This document shows, piece by piece, positions 28,078 through 37,700 of a stretch of 64,000 nucleotides of DNA (positions are counted from its first letter, which is position 1; each line of letters begins with the position of its first letter). The stretch lies in assembly GCA_949294555.1 (NCBI GenBank), contig CASFHP010000008.1:1-64000 (forward strand), read 5' to 3'. The stretch comes from an uncultured Eubacteriales bacterium (GTDB taxonomy: Bacteria; Bacillota; Clostridia; TANB77; CAG-508). A model generated the notes under the pieces. The model was given only the letters and a program-made list of their open reading frames with translations, did no database searches and was not told where the DNA came from. The position numbers and the translations under genes are program-made.

Positions 28078-29295
28078 ATGAAATATATAAAAAGATTAGC
28101 CGAAAATGTAATTCAAAAACAAGAAAAAATGTTTAAAACAATATTAGTGACTGGTGCAAGACAAGTTGGAAAAACAACAATGTTAAAAAACATAAAACCA
28201 GATATTAATTATATAACATTAGATGATATGCTTTTAAATCAATCAGCAATGGAAGAACCAGAATTATTTTTAAAAGCTAATAAACCTCCAATTATAATTG
28301 ACGAAATACAATATGCACCCAATTTATTAAGATATATAAAAATGGCAGTGGATAGCAGTGAAGAAAAGGCAATGTTCTATTTAACAGGGTCACAACAATT
28401 TGATTTAATGAAGGACGTTAGTGAAAGTTTAGCAGGGAGAGTAGGAATTTTAAACTTGTTAGGATTGAGCCTTAGAGAAGTAAAGGAAATTGATTTTAAC
28501 GAGCCATTTATACCAACAGAAGAATATTTAAATAAAAGAGAAAAGTGTGTAAAGGAAATTTCTTATGATGAAATATGGAATATGATTCATAAGGGAGCTA
28601 TGCCAGCATTATATCAAGAAGAAAGTGATGTTGACATGTTCTATGCAATGTATGTAAGTACTTATATTGAAAGAGATGTCAGAAGTTTAACACAAGTTGG
28701 AGATACACTTAGTTTTTTGAAATTTATGACGGCATTAGCAAGTAGAATTGGACAATTATTGAATTTGAATAGTATTGCGAATGAAGTGGGAATAACTATA
28801 CCAACAGCACAAAGATGGTTATCTATCTTAGTAGCTTCTAATATTGTCTATGTACTTGAGCCATATTATAACAACATTATGAAAAGAGCAGTAAAAACAC
28901 CAAAAGTATATTTTTTGGATACAGGATTAGCAGCATATTTAACGAAATGGAAAACCAGTGAAGTATTAGAAGCAGGGACAATGGCTGGAAATTTCTTTGA
29001 AAACTATGTGATTGTAGAAATTATTAAAAGCTATTACAATAGTGGAGAATTAAGACCACCAGTATACTTTTACAGAGATAAAGAAAAGAAAGAAATAGAT
29101 TTAATTATAGAACAAAATGGCAAACTATATCCAATAGAAATTAAGAAAACAGCCAATCCATCAAAAGTTATGATAGAAAACTTCAAAGTGCTTGAAACAA
29201 TAAAAGAAGTTGGAGAAGGCGCAATTATCTGTATGTATGATAAAATAATTAATTTAGATGAAAAAAATAAAGTAATTCCATATAAATATTTATAA
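28078..29295 (+). CDS. AAA-type ATPase with DUF4143 domain
   Basis: 405 residues, TCAGGAGATG site. Walker A TGARQVGKTTM (residues 23-33) and Walker B IIIDEIQYA (near 71-79) form an AAA domain. A winged-helix-like middle and a C-terminal DUF4143 region follow, with EIDLIIEQNGKLYPIEIKK, a PD-(D/E)XK-like D...ExK motif. Such proteins are common in bacterial and archaeal genomes, often in variable regions, with no settled role. It has its own consensus promoter and stands alone. Confidence 0.85.
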   Translation: MKYIKRLAENVIQKQEKMFKTILVTGARQVGKTTMLKNIKPDINYITLDDMLLNQSAMEEPELFLKANKPPIIIDEIQYAPNLLRYIKMAVDSSEEKAMFYLTGSQQFDLMKDVSESLAGRVGILNLLGLSLREVKEIDFNEPFIPTEEYLNKREKCVKEISYDEIWNMIHKGAMPALYQEESDVDMFYAMYVSTYIERDVRSLTQVGDTLSFLKFMTALASRIGQLLNLNSIANEVGITIPTAQRWLSILVASNIVYVLEPYYNNIMKRAVKTPKVYFLDTGLAAYLTKWKTSEVLEAGTMAGNFFENYVIVEIIKSYYNSGELRPPVYFYRDKEKKEIDLIIEQNGKLYPIEIKKTANPSKVMIENFKVLETIKEVGEGAIICMYDKIINLDEKNKVIPYKYL

Positions 29296-29302
29296 AAAAC
29301 AC

Positions 29303-29331
29303 TTGTAAAATTAAAAAAAATGTGTAATAAT
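29303..29331 (+). promoter_or_regulatory. Promoter of the T-box/valS unit
   Basis: TTGTAA (29303-29308), then about 17 bases and AATAAT (29326-29331). It is upstream of the T-box leader. Confidence 0.4.
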
Positions 29332-29359
29332 ATTAACATAAAAGAAAAAGACAATAAAA

Positions 29360-29622
29360 AAGAGGAGTAAGTTTACACATATTTTTAGAGAATAGAAGTC
29401 ACTGGCTGGAAGCTTCTTAAATAATGATAAACCGAAGGTAGCTTTTTTGTTGATATTCTGAAAACGATAGTAAGAATATCCGTTTAAGCAACGTTAAAGG
29501 CTAAAGAGATATATAATTGATTTTGTTTTTATCCAAAAATATATAAAAATGAATGATTATATAATTAAGGTGGTACCGTGAATATTATTCGCCCTTATGT
29601 TTTGCACATAAGGGCGTTTTTG
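29360..29622 (+). ncRNA. T-box leader (valine) controlling the small ORF and valS
   Basis: The antiterminator bulge sequence AAGGTGGTACCGTG (29567-29580) matches the T-box consensus. It is followed by a strong terminator: CGCCCTTATGT (29590-29600) and ACATAAGGGCG (29606-29616), then T residues. Upstream, 29384-29500 contains stem I-like sequence with GGAAGC and paired segments. A GTA at 29470-29472 is a possible specifier codon, not proved. The role is to sense uncharged tRNA-Val and allow transcription of valS. Confidence 0.88.
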
Positions 29623-29657
29623 GTATTTATAAACTAAGTGAATGGAGGAATGATAAA

Positions 29658-29951
29658 ATGGGAAAATTTCAAAAATTTGTGCCAGGAAGAGTGGACAAAG
29701 AGGCAGAAGAAAAGAAGAGATTAAGTGATTTAGAAATGTTAATCTTAAAACCACACACAGAAGGAATTGAAAAACTAACAAGAGAAGAGTTTAATAAATA
29801 TATAGATTTAGATGTGGAAGCATTAAAGAAGACAAAAATGAATATAAAAACAATTATTATTGCGCAAGAAACACAAAAAGTTTTAATAGAACATAAGCAA
29901 GAAGTATTAAATAAAATTAAAGAAAAGGAGGAAAAAGAAGATGAACGATAA
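29658..29951 (+). CDS. Small hydrophilic protein preceding valS
   Basis: 97 residues, TGGAGGAATG site. No membrane or signal segment; C-terminus Lys/Glu rich and probably helical (NKIKEKEEKEDER). The last 11 bases overlap valS, whose ribosome site lies in this gene, so translation is coupled. The T-box therefore controls both. I do not recognise the family. It could be an accessory to valyl-tRNA synthetase or an unrelated passenger. Confidence 0.65.
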   Translation: MGKFQKFVPGRVDKEAEEKKRLSDLEMLILKPHTEGIEKLTREEFNKYIDLDVEALKKTKMNIKTIIIAQETQKVLIEHKQEVLNKIKEKEEKEDER

Positions 29952-32601
29952 ATATAATCCAAGAGATTTTGAAGAAAAATTGTATCAAGAATGGGAGGAA
30001 AAAGGATATTTTAAACCAAGTATGGATAAAACCAAAGAAAGCTACTGTATTATGATGCCACCTCCAAATGTAACAGGAAAATTACACATGGGACATGCAT
30101 TAGATGGCACCATTCAAGATATTCTAATTCGTTTTAAGAGAATGCAAGGATATAATACTTTATGGCTTCCTGGAAGTGACCATGCTTCTATTTCTACAGA
30201 AATGAAAGTTGTTGAAAAATTAAAAAATGAAGGTAAGACAAAACAAGAACTAGGAAGAGAAAAATTTTTAGAAGAAGCTTGGGAATGGACAAGAATTTAT
30301 GGTGGAACCATTCAAGAGCAACAAAAGAAATTAGGATGTTCTTGTGACTGGGATAGAAGAAGATTTACATTAGATGAAGGGCTATCTGACGCTGTTTTAG
30401 AGCAATTTGTTGATTTATATAATAAAGGACTAATCTATAAAGGAAAAAGAATGATTAACTATTGTCCAAGTTGTAAAACCTCTATATCAGACGCAGAAGT
30501 AGAATATAAAGAAGAGGCCTCTCATTTATGGCATATCCGTTATCAAATAACAGGAGAAAAAGATAGATATATCATTGTTGCAACTACAAGACCTGAAACT
30601 ATGCTTGGAGATACAGCAGTTGCAGTTCATCCAGATGATGAAAGATATAAAGATTTAGTTGGAAAAACATGTATTTTGCCAATTATGAATAAAGAAATTC
30701 CAATTATTGCAGATGACTTTGTTGATAAAGAATTTGGAACAGGTTGTGTTAAAATCACACCAGCACATGATATGAATGATTATCAAGCAGGTTTAAAACA
30801 TAACTTAGAGATTGTAGAAGTATTTGACGAAGATTACAAAATGGGAGATTTAGTTCCAGAATATAAAGGAATGGATTTATTAGAAGCTAGAAAAGCAATT
30901 GTCAAAAAGCTTGAAGAAATTGGAGCTTTAGTAAAAACAGAAGACTATACCCATAATGTAGCAAAATGTGAAAGATGTAAAACAACCATAGAGCCTAAAA
31001 TCTCTGAGCAATGGTTTGTTTCTATGAAGGATTTAGCAAAAAGAGCAGCAGACTCTGTAAGAAATAATGAAGCTAGATTTATTCCTAAAAAATATGAAAA
31101 ACAATATTTTAACTGGTTAGATAATATACAAGACTGGTGTATATCAAGACAATTATGGTGGGGACATCAAATACCAGCATATTATTGTGAAGAATGTGGA
31201 CATATTAATGTTGCAAAAACAGCACCTGAAAAATGTGAAAAATGTGGAAGCACAAAATTACATCAGGATGAAGATACATTAGATACATGGTTTAGTTCTG
31301 CATTATGGCCATTTTCAACTTTAGGTTGGCCAAACACAGAAACAGAGGATTACAAAACATTCTATCCAACAAGTGTCTTAGTTACAGGATTTGATATTAT
31401 TACTTTCTGGGTATCAAGAATGATGTCACAAGGGTTAGAATTTACTGGCCAAGCACCATTTAAAGATATTTTAATCCATGGAATGGTACGTGATAGTCAA
31501 GGAAGAAAAATGTCTAAAACTTTAGGAAATGGTATAGACCCAATAGAAATTATTGATGAATATGGAGCAGATAGTTTGCGTTTTGCTGTTATATCAGGAA
31601 CCACAATGGGAAATGATATTAGATATATGCCAGAGAAACTAGAGCAAGCATCAAATTTTGCCAATAAAATTTGGAATGCAACGAGATTTATTAGAAATAA
31701 CGAAGTGAAAGATGAAGATATCATTGATTTCCATACAAAGGTATATGATAAAGAAACGAAAAGATACAAAAATGATTTATTAAAATTAGAAGATAAATGG
31801 ATTATTAACAAATTAGAAACCTTGATTACAGAAGTAACCAATAATATGGAAAATTACGATTTAGGAGTTGCACTTGATAAAGTATATAACTTTATTTGGA
31901 ATGAATTCTGTGATTGGTATATTGAAATGGTAAAACCAAGATTGTATAGTAATGATTATGAAGAAAAAGTAAAGGTTTGCTATGTTTTAGATTATGTATT
32001 TGGTATTTCAATGAAACTATTACATCCATTTATGCCATTTGTAACAACAGAAATTTATAGAAACTTAGTAAAATACAATGACAAAGAGTTAATGGTGTCA
32101 AAATGGCCACACGCAAAAACACAAAATCAATTTAAAGACGAAGAAGATTTTGTTGAAAGATTAAAGTCAATAATAACAGAAATCAGAAATACAAGAGCAA
32201 ATATGAATGTACACCCAACTAAAAAGGCAGAATTGATTTTTGTAACTGAAAAATATGAAAAAGAAATAGAGGAAGCAAAAGAATTCTTATTAAAATTAGG
32301 ATTTGGAAGTAATGTTCTTATTCAAAAAGATAAGACAGGAATTAAAGATAATGCAATTAGCATTGTAGAAGATGGAATAGAATTATATATGCCATTTGAA
32401 GGATTAGTAGATATGGAACAAGAAAGAAAAAGATTACAAGACGAAAAGAAAAGGCTAGAAGGAGAAGTAGCAAGATGTGAAAAAATGTTATCTAATCCAG
32501 GATTTATGAATAAAGCACCACAAAGTAAAATTGATGAAGAAAAAGCAAAATTAGAGAAATATAAAGATATGCTAGCAAAAGTAATGGAATCATTAAAATA
32601 A
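29941..32601 (+). CDS. valS: Valyl-tRNA synthetase
   Basis: 886 residues, AAGGAGG upstream of the ATG. Charges tRNA-Val. Class I signatures PNVTGKLHMGHAL (HIGH, near 40-52) and GRKMSKTLGNG (KMSKS, near 519-529). Between them lies the CP1 editing domain with TTRPETMLGDTAV and CxxC zinc-knuckle pairs (YCPSC, YCEEC, KCEKC). A C-terminal coiled-coil arm (about 810-886) with ERKRLQDEKKRLEGEV binds tRNA. Regulated by the T-box upstream. Confidence 0.98.
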   Translation: MNDKYNPRDFEEKLYQEWEEKGYFKPSMDKTKESYCIMMPPPNVTGKLHMGHALDGTIQDILIRFKRMQGYNTLWLPGSDHASISTEMKVVEKLKNEGKTKQELGREKFLEEAWEWTRIYGGTIQEQQKKLGCSCDWDRRRFTLDEGLSDAVLEQFVDLYNKGLIYKGKRMINYCPSCKTSISDAEVEYKEEASHLWHIRYQITGEKDRYIIVATTRPETMLGDTAVAVHPDDERYKDLVGKTCILPIMNKEIPIIADDFVDKEFGTGCVKITPAHDMNDYQAGLKHNLEIVEVFDEDYKMGDLVPEYKGMDLLEARKAIVKKLEEIGALVKTEDYTHNVAKCERCKTTIEPKISEQWFVSMKDLAKRAADSVRNNEARFIPKKYEKQYFNWLDNIQDWCISRQLWWGHQIPAYYCEECGHINVAKTAPEKCEKCGSTKLHQDEDTLDTWFSSALWPFSTLGWPNTETEDYKTFYPTSVLVTGFDIITFWVSRMMSQGLEFTGQAPFKDILIHGMVRDSQGRKMSKTLGNGIDPIEIIDEYGADSLRFAVISGTTMGNDIRYMPEKLEQASNFANKIWNATRFIRNNEVKDEDIIDFHTKVYDKETKRYKNDLLKLEDKWIINKLETLITEVTNNMENYDLGVALDKVYNFIWNEFCDWYIEMVKPRLYSNDYEEKVKVCYVLDYVFGISMKLLHPFMPFVTTEIYRNLVKYNDKELMVSKWPHAKTQNQFKDEEDFVERLKSIITEIRNTRANMNVHPTKKAELIFVTEKYEKEIEEAKEFLLKLGFGSNVLIQKDKTGIKDNAISIVEDGIELYMPFEGLVDMEQERKRLQDEKKRLEGEVARCEKMLSNPGFMNKAPQSKIDEEKAKLEKYKDMLAKVMESLK

Positions 32602-32606
32602 ATGTG

Positions 32607-32732
32607 AATGGGGACGAGCGATGATTTGGGGACGGAGCAAAAATCATCATTTCTATAAAGATTTTTTATAAAACTTTTTATAGAATAAATGATGATTTTT
32701 GCTCCGTCCCCAAATCATCTTCCGTCCCCATT
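32607..32732. repeat. GGGGACGGAG palindrome between valS and the XRE gene
   Basis: Two 46-base arms (32607-32652 and 32687-32732) match except for a 4-base patch. Each carries AATGGGGACG and TTTGGGGACGGAGC. The loop has a smaller CTATAAA/TTTATAG hairpin. The genes on both sides converge, so it can serve as terminator. The right arm overlaps the last codons of the XRE gene. Confidence 0.85.
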
Positions 32733-32993
32733 AATATCCATATCTTCTAAATTTTTAGAACGTGCATATGGTTTTGGCTCATCTGTTATTCCTAATAGAT
32801 AATCAATAGAAGTATCATAATAAAGTGATAAATTTATTAAAATCCTTGTAGGGATGTCATTTTCACCTGTTTCATATTTTGAATAACCTGTTTGTGACAT
32901 GTTTAAAATTGTCGCAATTTTTTTTTGTGTCAAATCATGGTCTTCTCGTAATGAACGAATTCGTGTGTAAACTTTAAAAAATTTGTTATTCAT
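32715..32993 (-). CDS. XRE-family transcriptional regulator
   Basis: 92 residues, AAAGGAGG site before the ATG. Helix-turn-helix with RIRSLREDHDLTQKKIATIL, then TGYSKYETGENDIP (residues about 10-50) and a short helical tail DYLLGITDEP. Such short XRE proteins act as repressors of neighbouring genes. The last residues (MDINGDGR) are encoded inside the palindromic repeat, so the tail seems acquired from it. A palindrome in the promoter upstream of the sortase gene is a candidate operator. Confidence 0.85.
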   Translation of the reverse strand: MNNKFFKVYTRIRSLREDHDLTQKKIATILNMSQTGYSKYETGENDIPTRILINLSLYYDTSIDYLLGITDEPKPYARSKNLEDMDINGDGR

Positions 32994-33136
32994 ATTTTTA
33001 CCTCCTTTAATAGTGTCCCCATTTATTTATTTTTAAAATGAAAATGAAAAAAGTTCTTAACAAAACTGTGAAAAAAACCTAAAAATGAGTAAAAAAAGAG
33101 TTTATAAAAATATTTTAAAATATTAAAAAATTACTA

Positions 33137-33191
33137 TTGACTTTTAACCTAAATTAGGTTAAAATATAAATCGAATAACCTGAAACAGATT
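33137..33191 (+). promoter_or_regulatory. Promoter with palindromic operator upstream of sortase
   Basis: TTGACT (33137-33142), 17 bases, TAAAAT (33160-33165). TAACCTAAATTAGGTTA (33145-33161) is a perfect odd-centred palindrome filling the spacer. A degenerate copy TAACCTGAAACAGATTA follows at 33175-33191, exactly 30 bases later. Binding there by the adjacent XRE protein or another repressor is an inference. Confidence 0.6.
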
Positions 33192-33215
33192 AAAATACAA
33201 AAGTGCGATACAAAT

Positions 33216-33252
33216 AAAATAGCCATACATGTTTCAGGAACGAGGCTATTTT
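33216..33252 (+). terminator. Hairpin in the sortase leader (possible attenuator)
   Basis: AAAATAGCC and GGCTATTTT form a 9-base stem with a loop of about 19 bases. It lies between the promoter at 33137 and the sortase start, followed by TTATGC rather than a long T-run. It could be a weak terminator, attenuator or the 3' end of an upstream transcript. Confidence 0.45.
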
Positions 33253-33328
33253 ATGCATTATTCTTAACTATAAATATAGTGGGGGAGACAAACACAATAG
33301 AAAAAATAAGGAGGTGAAGGAGGAAGAT

Positions 33329-33967
33329 GTGAAAAGAGTTATATATCGTCGAGGAAAAAGAGCGACCAAAAAGAAAATAAACAAGAAAAAACTATTTGGG
33401 CTAATCCTTCTTTTTGCAGTCTTTGTGATTATATGCATTGAAATGTATAGTAAAAAAGAAAGCAATGCACATGCAACTAGCGACACTTCGGTTGAAATTA
33501 CAAATGAAACTACGGACAATAACACAGTTTCTGAAGAAGAAAAAAATATTGTAGATGTGGATATCCCTGATACCGTAGGCGGTTATAATGTCTTAGGTCA
33601 ATTGGTACTAGAAAAGATAGGTGTAACACAAAATATTTTGGATAGAACTGAAGATGATTCTTTAAAAGTTGGGGTAACAAAATTTTATGGACCCAAGATT
33701 GATCAAGCTGGAAATTTTTGCATATGTGGTCACAATTACGCAGGTATCTTGAAAGATTTGAAAGAAATGAATGAAGGAGATGAATTTTATATCATCTCAA
33801 AAGATAAAAAAGAAAGAGTGGATTACAAAATTTATGATATGTATTCATGTGAGCCAACAGATTTATCTTGTTTAACGCAAAACCAAGACGGAAAGAGAGA
33901 AGTAACTCTGATAACATGTGATCCTGGGGGATTAACGAGGCTAATATGCAAGGCAAGAGAGATGTAA
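33329..33967 (+). CDS. Sortase (transpeptidase)
   Basis: 212 residues with GTG start (33329) after GGAGG; GTG 33314 is too close to its own site. One N-terminal membrane helix (about 20-37) precedes the catalytic domain. Visible catalytic residues: His in NFCICGHNYAG, Cys in TLITCDPGG and Arg in LTRLICKAR. This is the cysteine transpeptidase that cleaves LPxTG-like signals and joins proteins to peptidoglycan. The next gene encodes an LPQTG substrate. The class (B or D-like) cannot be fixed by eye. Confidence 0.88.
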   Translation: MKRVIYRRGKRATKKKINKKKLFGLILLFAVFVIICIEMYSKKESNAHATSDTSVEITNETTDNNTVSEEEKNIVDVDIPDTVGGYNVLGQLVLEKIGVTQNILDRTEDDSLKVGVTKFYGPKIDQAGNFCICGHNYAGILKDLKEMNEGDEFYIISKDKKERVDYKIYDMYSCEPTDLSCLTQNQDGKREVTLITCDPGGLTRLICKAREM

Positions 33968-34032
33968 CGTTAAAAAATGTATTGATAAAAGTACATAAGA
34001 TTATAAAAAAATAAGAAAGGAAAGTGAAAAAA

Positions 34033-34713
34033 ATGAAAAAGAAAATATTAGGAATAGTAATAACATTAGTAATAATGATGGGAATGATGGTAAGCCAAGT
34101 AAATGCTGCCACAATAAGTGCAAGTAATACAGAGGTAAATAAAGGAGATGAATTGACAGTAACCGTTAATTTAGATAATCCAACACAAGCAATCGATTTA
34201 GTTTTAACTTATGATGCAAATAGTTTTGAATATGTAAAAGGTTCAGTAACTTCAAGTATTGGAGACTTAACAGTAAATGACACAGTAGCTGGAGAAGTAA
34301 GATTATCAGCTGCAAGTGCAACAAATTCAACAACATCTGTAACATATACATTTGTTGCAACAGAAAACACAGATGCAGCAGCATTTAATGCTAGCGGATT
34401 AGTAACAGAAAGTGGAGAAGAATTTACAGTTGATTCTGTATCAGTTAGTGTTGTAGAAGCAGAAGAACCAACACAACCAGAAAATCCAGAACAACCAACA
34501 AATCCAGAACAACCTTCAACAGAAAATCCTGGAGAAACAACAAATAACGAACAAAATGGTAGTGAAACAAATACAGACGCTCCATTAGTAGATGAAAATG
34601 GAAATGTTATTACAAAATTACCACAAACAGGTGTAAATGTTTATACAGTAATTGCAGGAATTGCAGTAGTTGCAATCGCAACAGTTTTCGTGGTTAGAAA
34701 AGTTAGAAAATAA
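34033..34713 (+). CDS. LPQTG-anchored cohesin-domain surface protein
   Basis: 226 residues from ATG 34033 (AGAAAGGAAAG upstream). Signal peptide (about 1-25) ending in VNA. A cohesin-like domain (about 27-140) follows, with KGDELTVTVNLDN, AIDLVLTYDANSFEYV and later strands. Then comes a Pro/Glu/Asn/Thr-rich linker and a sortase signal: LPQTG near 196-200, a hydrophobic helix and KVRK. Cohesins bind calcium-loaded dockerins. The adjacent downstream gene encodes a dockerin protein and the upstream gene a sortase, so this protein is probably the wall anchor. Confidence 0.9.
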   Translation: MKKKILGIVITLVIMMGMMVSQVNAATISASNTEVNKGDELTVTVNLDNPTQAIDLVLTYDANSFEYVKGSVTSSIGDLTVNDTVAGEVRLSAASATNSTTSVTYTFVATENTDAAAFNASGLVTESGEEFTVDSVSVSVVEAEEPTQPENPEQPTNPEQPSTENPGETTNNEQNGSETNTDAPLVDENGNVITKLPQTGVNVYTVIAGIAVVAIATVFVVRKVRK

Positions 34714-34726
34714 GGAGGAAAAGAAG

Positions 34727-37700
34727 TTGAATAAGAGATTAAAAATAGTATCATCATTAGCATTAGCTGGAATGCTAGTAACAAGTAGTTTGGGTATGAA
34801 CAAAGTATTCGCTGCAACAGCAGAAGATAATTATACAACAAATCCAGTAGCTGTATATAGAAATTTAGTAGAAGGAAAAACAGTTGTACCATTTGTATTA
34901 GTAAATAGAGATGATGTATTAACTGTAAAAGATGTTGTAGAAAGTGATATGTTCAGCGGAAAAGTAGAAACAATCAATGGAACAGCAATTTCTTCACTAG
35001 ACACTTTAGTAGGTACAGGAGATAAATTTACAACAACAGACGGAACAGAATATACAATTGTTGTATATGGAGATGTTGATGGAGATGGAAGAATTAATGC
35101 ATTAGATGCTTTACAAGTAGAAAGAAGTAATGTAAATATGGTTACTTTAGATGATGTACAAAGAGAAGCAGCAGATGTAAAAAATGATGCTAGAGTAAAT
35201 TCATTAGATTCTTTAGCAATTAAGAGATATGTTGTAGGTTTAAGTGAAAGTGTAATAGATACATTACCAGAAAAAGAAGAAGTAGTAGAAGATTCTAATT
35301 ACACATTAAGTTTAAAAGATGCTAGCTATGTAAACAGCACAAATGTTGAAGGAGCTACATTAAAAATGGACTTGAAAGAAACATTAGATAAAGCTACAAA
35401 TCTAAAACTTGTTGTATCTGATGGAGAAAATAAAGTAGAACAAAATGTAACCGTATCAGCACATACAGATTATATGGAAATCGCTTTATCATCTTTAGCA
35501 GGATTAAAAGATGGAACATTAACAGTTGATTTATATGATGGAGAAACCATTGTAGGAACTGTTCAAGTTGTAAAAAATACAGTAGTTCCAGATGCTACAA
35601 ATGTAAATGCTAATCGTACAAGTACAAGAAATGCAACACTTTCTCTAGAAAAATGTGGAGCAAGTGATGTAACAAAAGTAAAATATGTAGTTAAAGGAAT
35701 GAATGATGCAACACCAGCATTAACAGAATTAACAAATTCTGTAGATGTTCAAAATGGAAAACTAACAGATGCTCAAATTGCTGACAATCTTCAAACAAAT
35801 ACAGCATATAAAGTATTCTATGTAGTAGAAAACCAATATGGTTCACAATCTGCAATTAAAGAAGCAGTTATTGCAAGTGATGCTGCAAATGTAGAAGCAG
35901 AAAAAGCATTACAAGAAGTTGTAGCACCAGATTTAACAGAAACTGCAGAAGCGAAATTTACTTGGTCAGAAACAGGAAACACATATGTTGCAACATTATA
36001 CAAAGATGGTTCAGCAGTTAGTGAAAAAACTGTAACAGCAAGTGAAGTAGACTTCTCAGCAGAAATGAAAGCAAATGGAACATATAAAGTTTCAGTTGTT
36101 GTAAAAGGTGCAGATGATGGTTCATCTACAAATTTTCCTGCTAAAGAATCAGCAGAAGTAACAGTAAGCACTTTAAAAGCAGTTGAAGATTTAAAATTTG
36201 AAAATAGAGAAAATGGAAAAGTTGTATTATCATGGACAAATCCAAATGGTAAAGATGACTTCAAAGCATATGACATCGACTTATATACTGTTGATGCAGA
36301 AGGAAAAGAAACAAAAGTGCAAGATGTAACTTGTAATAAAGTAAATGCAAATAATGAACTTGTAAGCGAAGTTGAAGTATCATTAAATACAAATACAATT
36401 TATGTTGCTAAAGTAAAACTTGAAGCAAATGATAATCAAGCAGGTGTATTAAGCACAAATTATGTTGCTTCAGAGCAATTCTATAAAGTTGCAGCTCCAA
36501 ATATGGATACAGCAACAAAAGGTTCAACAAGCGTTACATTCACAATTAATCCAATTAATATTGCTAATAAAGAAGTAACATATAAAGTTGAAGTATATGA
36601 TGTAAAAGTAAATAATGATGCAACAGAAGCAAGATATACATTAAATTCAACAAGAGATGTTACAGTAAGCAAAGATAACAAAATTACAGTTGATGGTTTG
36701 ACATCATTAAATACATATGCATTCAAACTAGTTGCCACAGTTGATGGAAACGAAGTTGAATCAGAATATAGTGATGAAATTAGAACATTACCAACAATTG
36801 AAAACTTAACAGTTGATACAGCAGTAGAAGCTGGAAAAGCAAATTCAGGAAAAATTGCTGTTGATGGTAATAACCTAGTAATCAATGGAGAAGCATTTGA
36901 TACAACAGAAATTACAGAATTAGCAACAGCTAAAACAGTTCTTGAGCATCTTGAAGTAGGAGATGTTGTAACAATTAATGATAATGCTACAAATGTTACA
37001 GTGAACTTAGCTGGTGCAGCTTCAACAACTACTGTTGCAGAAAGAGATTTTGGTGATTTATCAAATGCAACTGTAACAATTGAAAACAACCAATACAACA
37101 AAATCATTAAAGGAACATTTAAAGCATTAACATTAAATGGTAATGGAGCTATTTATACAGTTAATGATGTAACAAGTGAAAATCCTATTGTTGTTGCAGA
37201 TGGTGTAGAAGTTGTAGGAGATAAAGCTTACACAGTTCAAGCTGGTGCAAATGTTATCATAAATGATGTAAAAGTTAGTGCAACACAAGAAACTGCAATC
37301 AGTGCTTCTGGTAAAACATTAACAGTTACAGCAAATGAAAGTGCTAATAACTTAGTATTTGAAAACGCTTCAGACGAAGCAGCTACAATCGTATTTGATG
37401 GATTAGATAACAATACATCAGAACAAAAAGGAACAATCACCATTAAATCAAATGGTGGAAAAGTTACTGTAAAATCTGATAAAGTTAATGTAAGTGCAAA
37501 TATGAATGTTGAAGTTAATAACGGAACAGTAGATATTACTGCACCATCATTAACAGGAGATAAAACAGTTACAGTTTCTGCTGATGAAGGAAAACAATCA
37601 TCTGTTATCGCTCAAACAGAAACATCTGCTCCAGACGCAGTTAAAGCTAAAGGAACAGTTGAATTAAAAGCATATACAGATGACCAAATTAAAGAAGTAT

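Noticed and set aside
33314-33328. GTG 33314 as sortase start
   Set aside because: It overlaps its own AAGGAGG; the next GTG at 33329 has a second GGAGG at proper distance.
35818-36276. A 152-codon minus-strand frame within the dockerin gene
   Set aside because: Same reason: antisense of a repetitive coding region without start signals.
36481-37107. A 208-codon open frame on the minus strand within the dockerin gene
   Set aside because: It mirrors the repetitive Thr/Val/Ala-rich plus-strand protein, has no ribosome site and reads as low-complexity Ser/Thr/Val/Leu. A shadow of the real gene.
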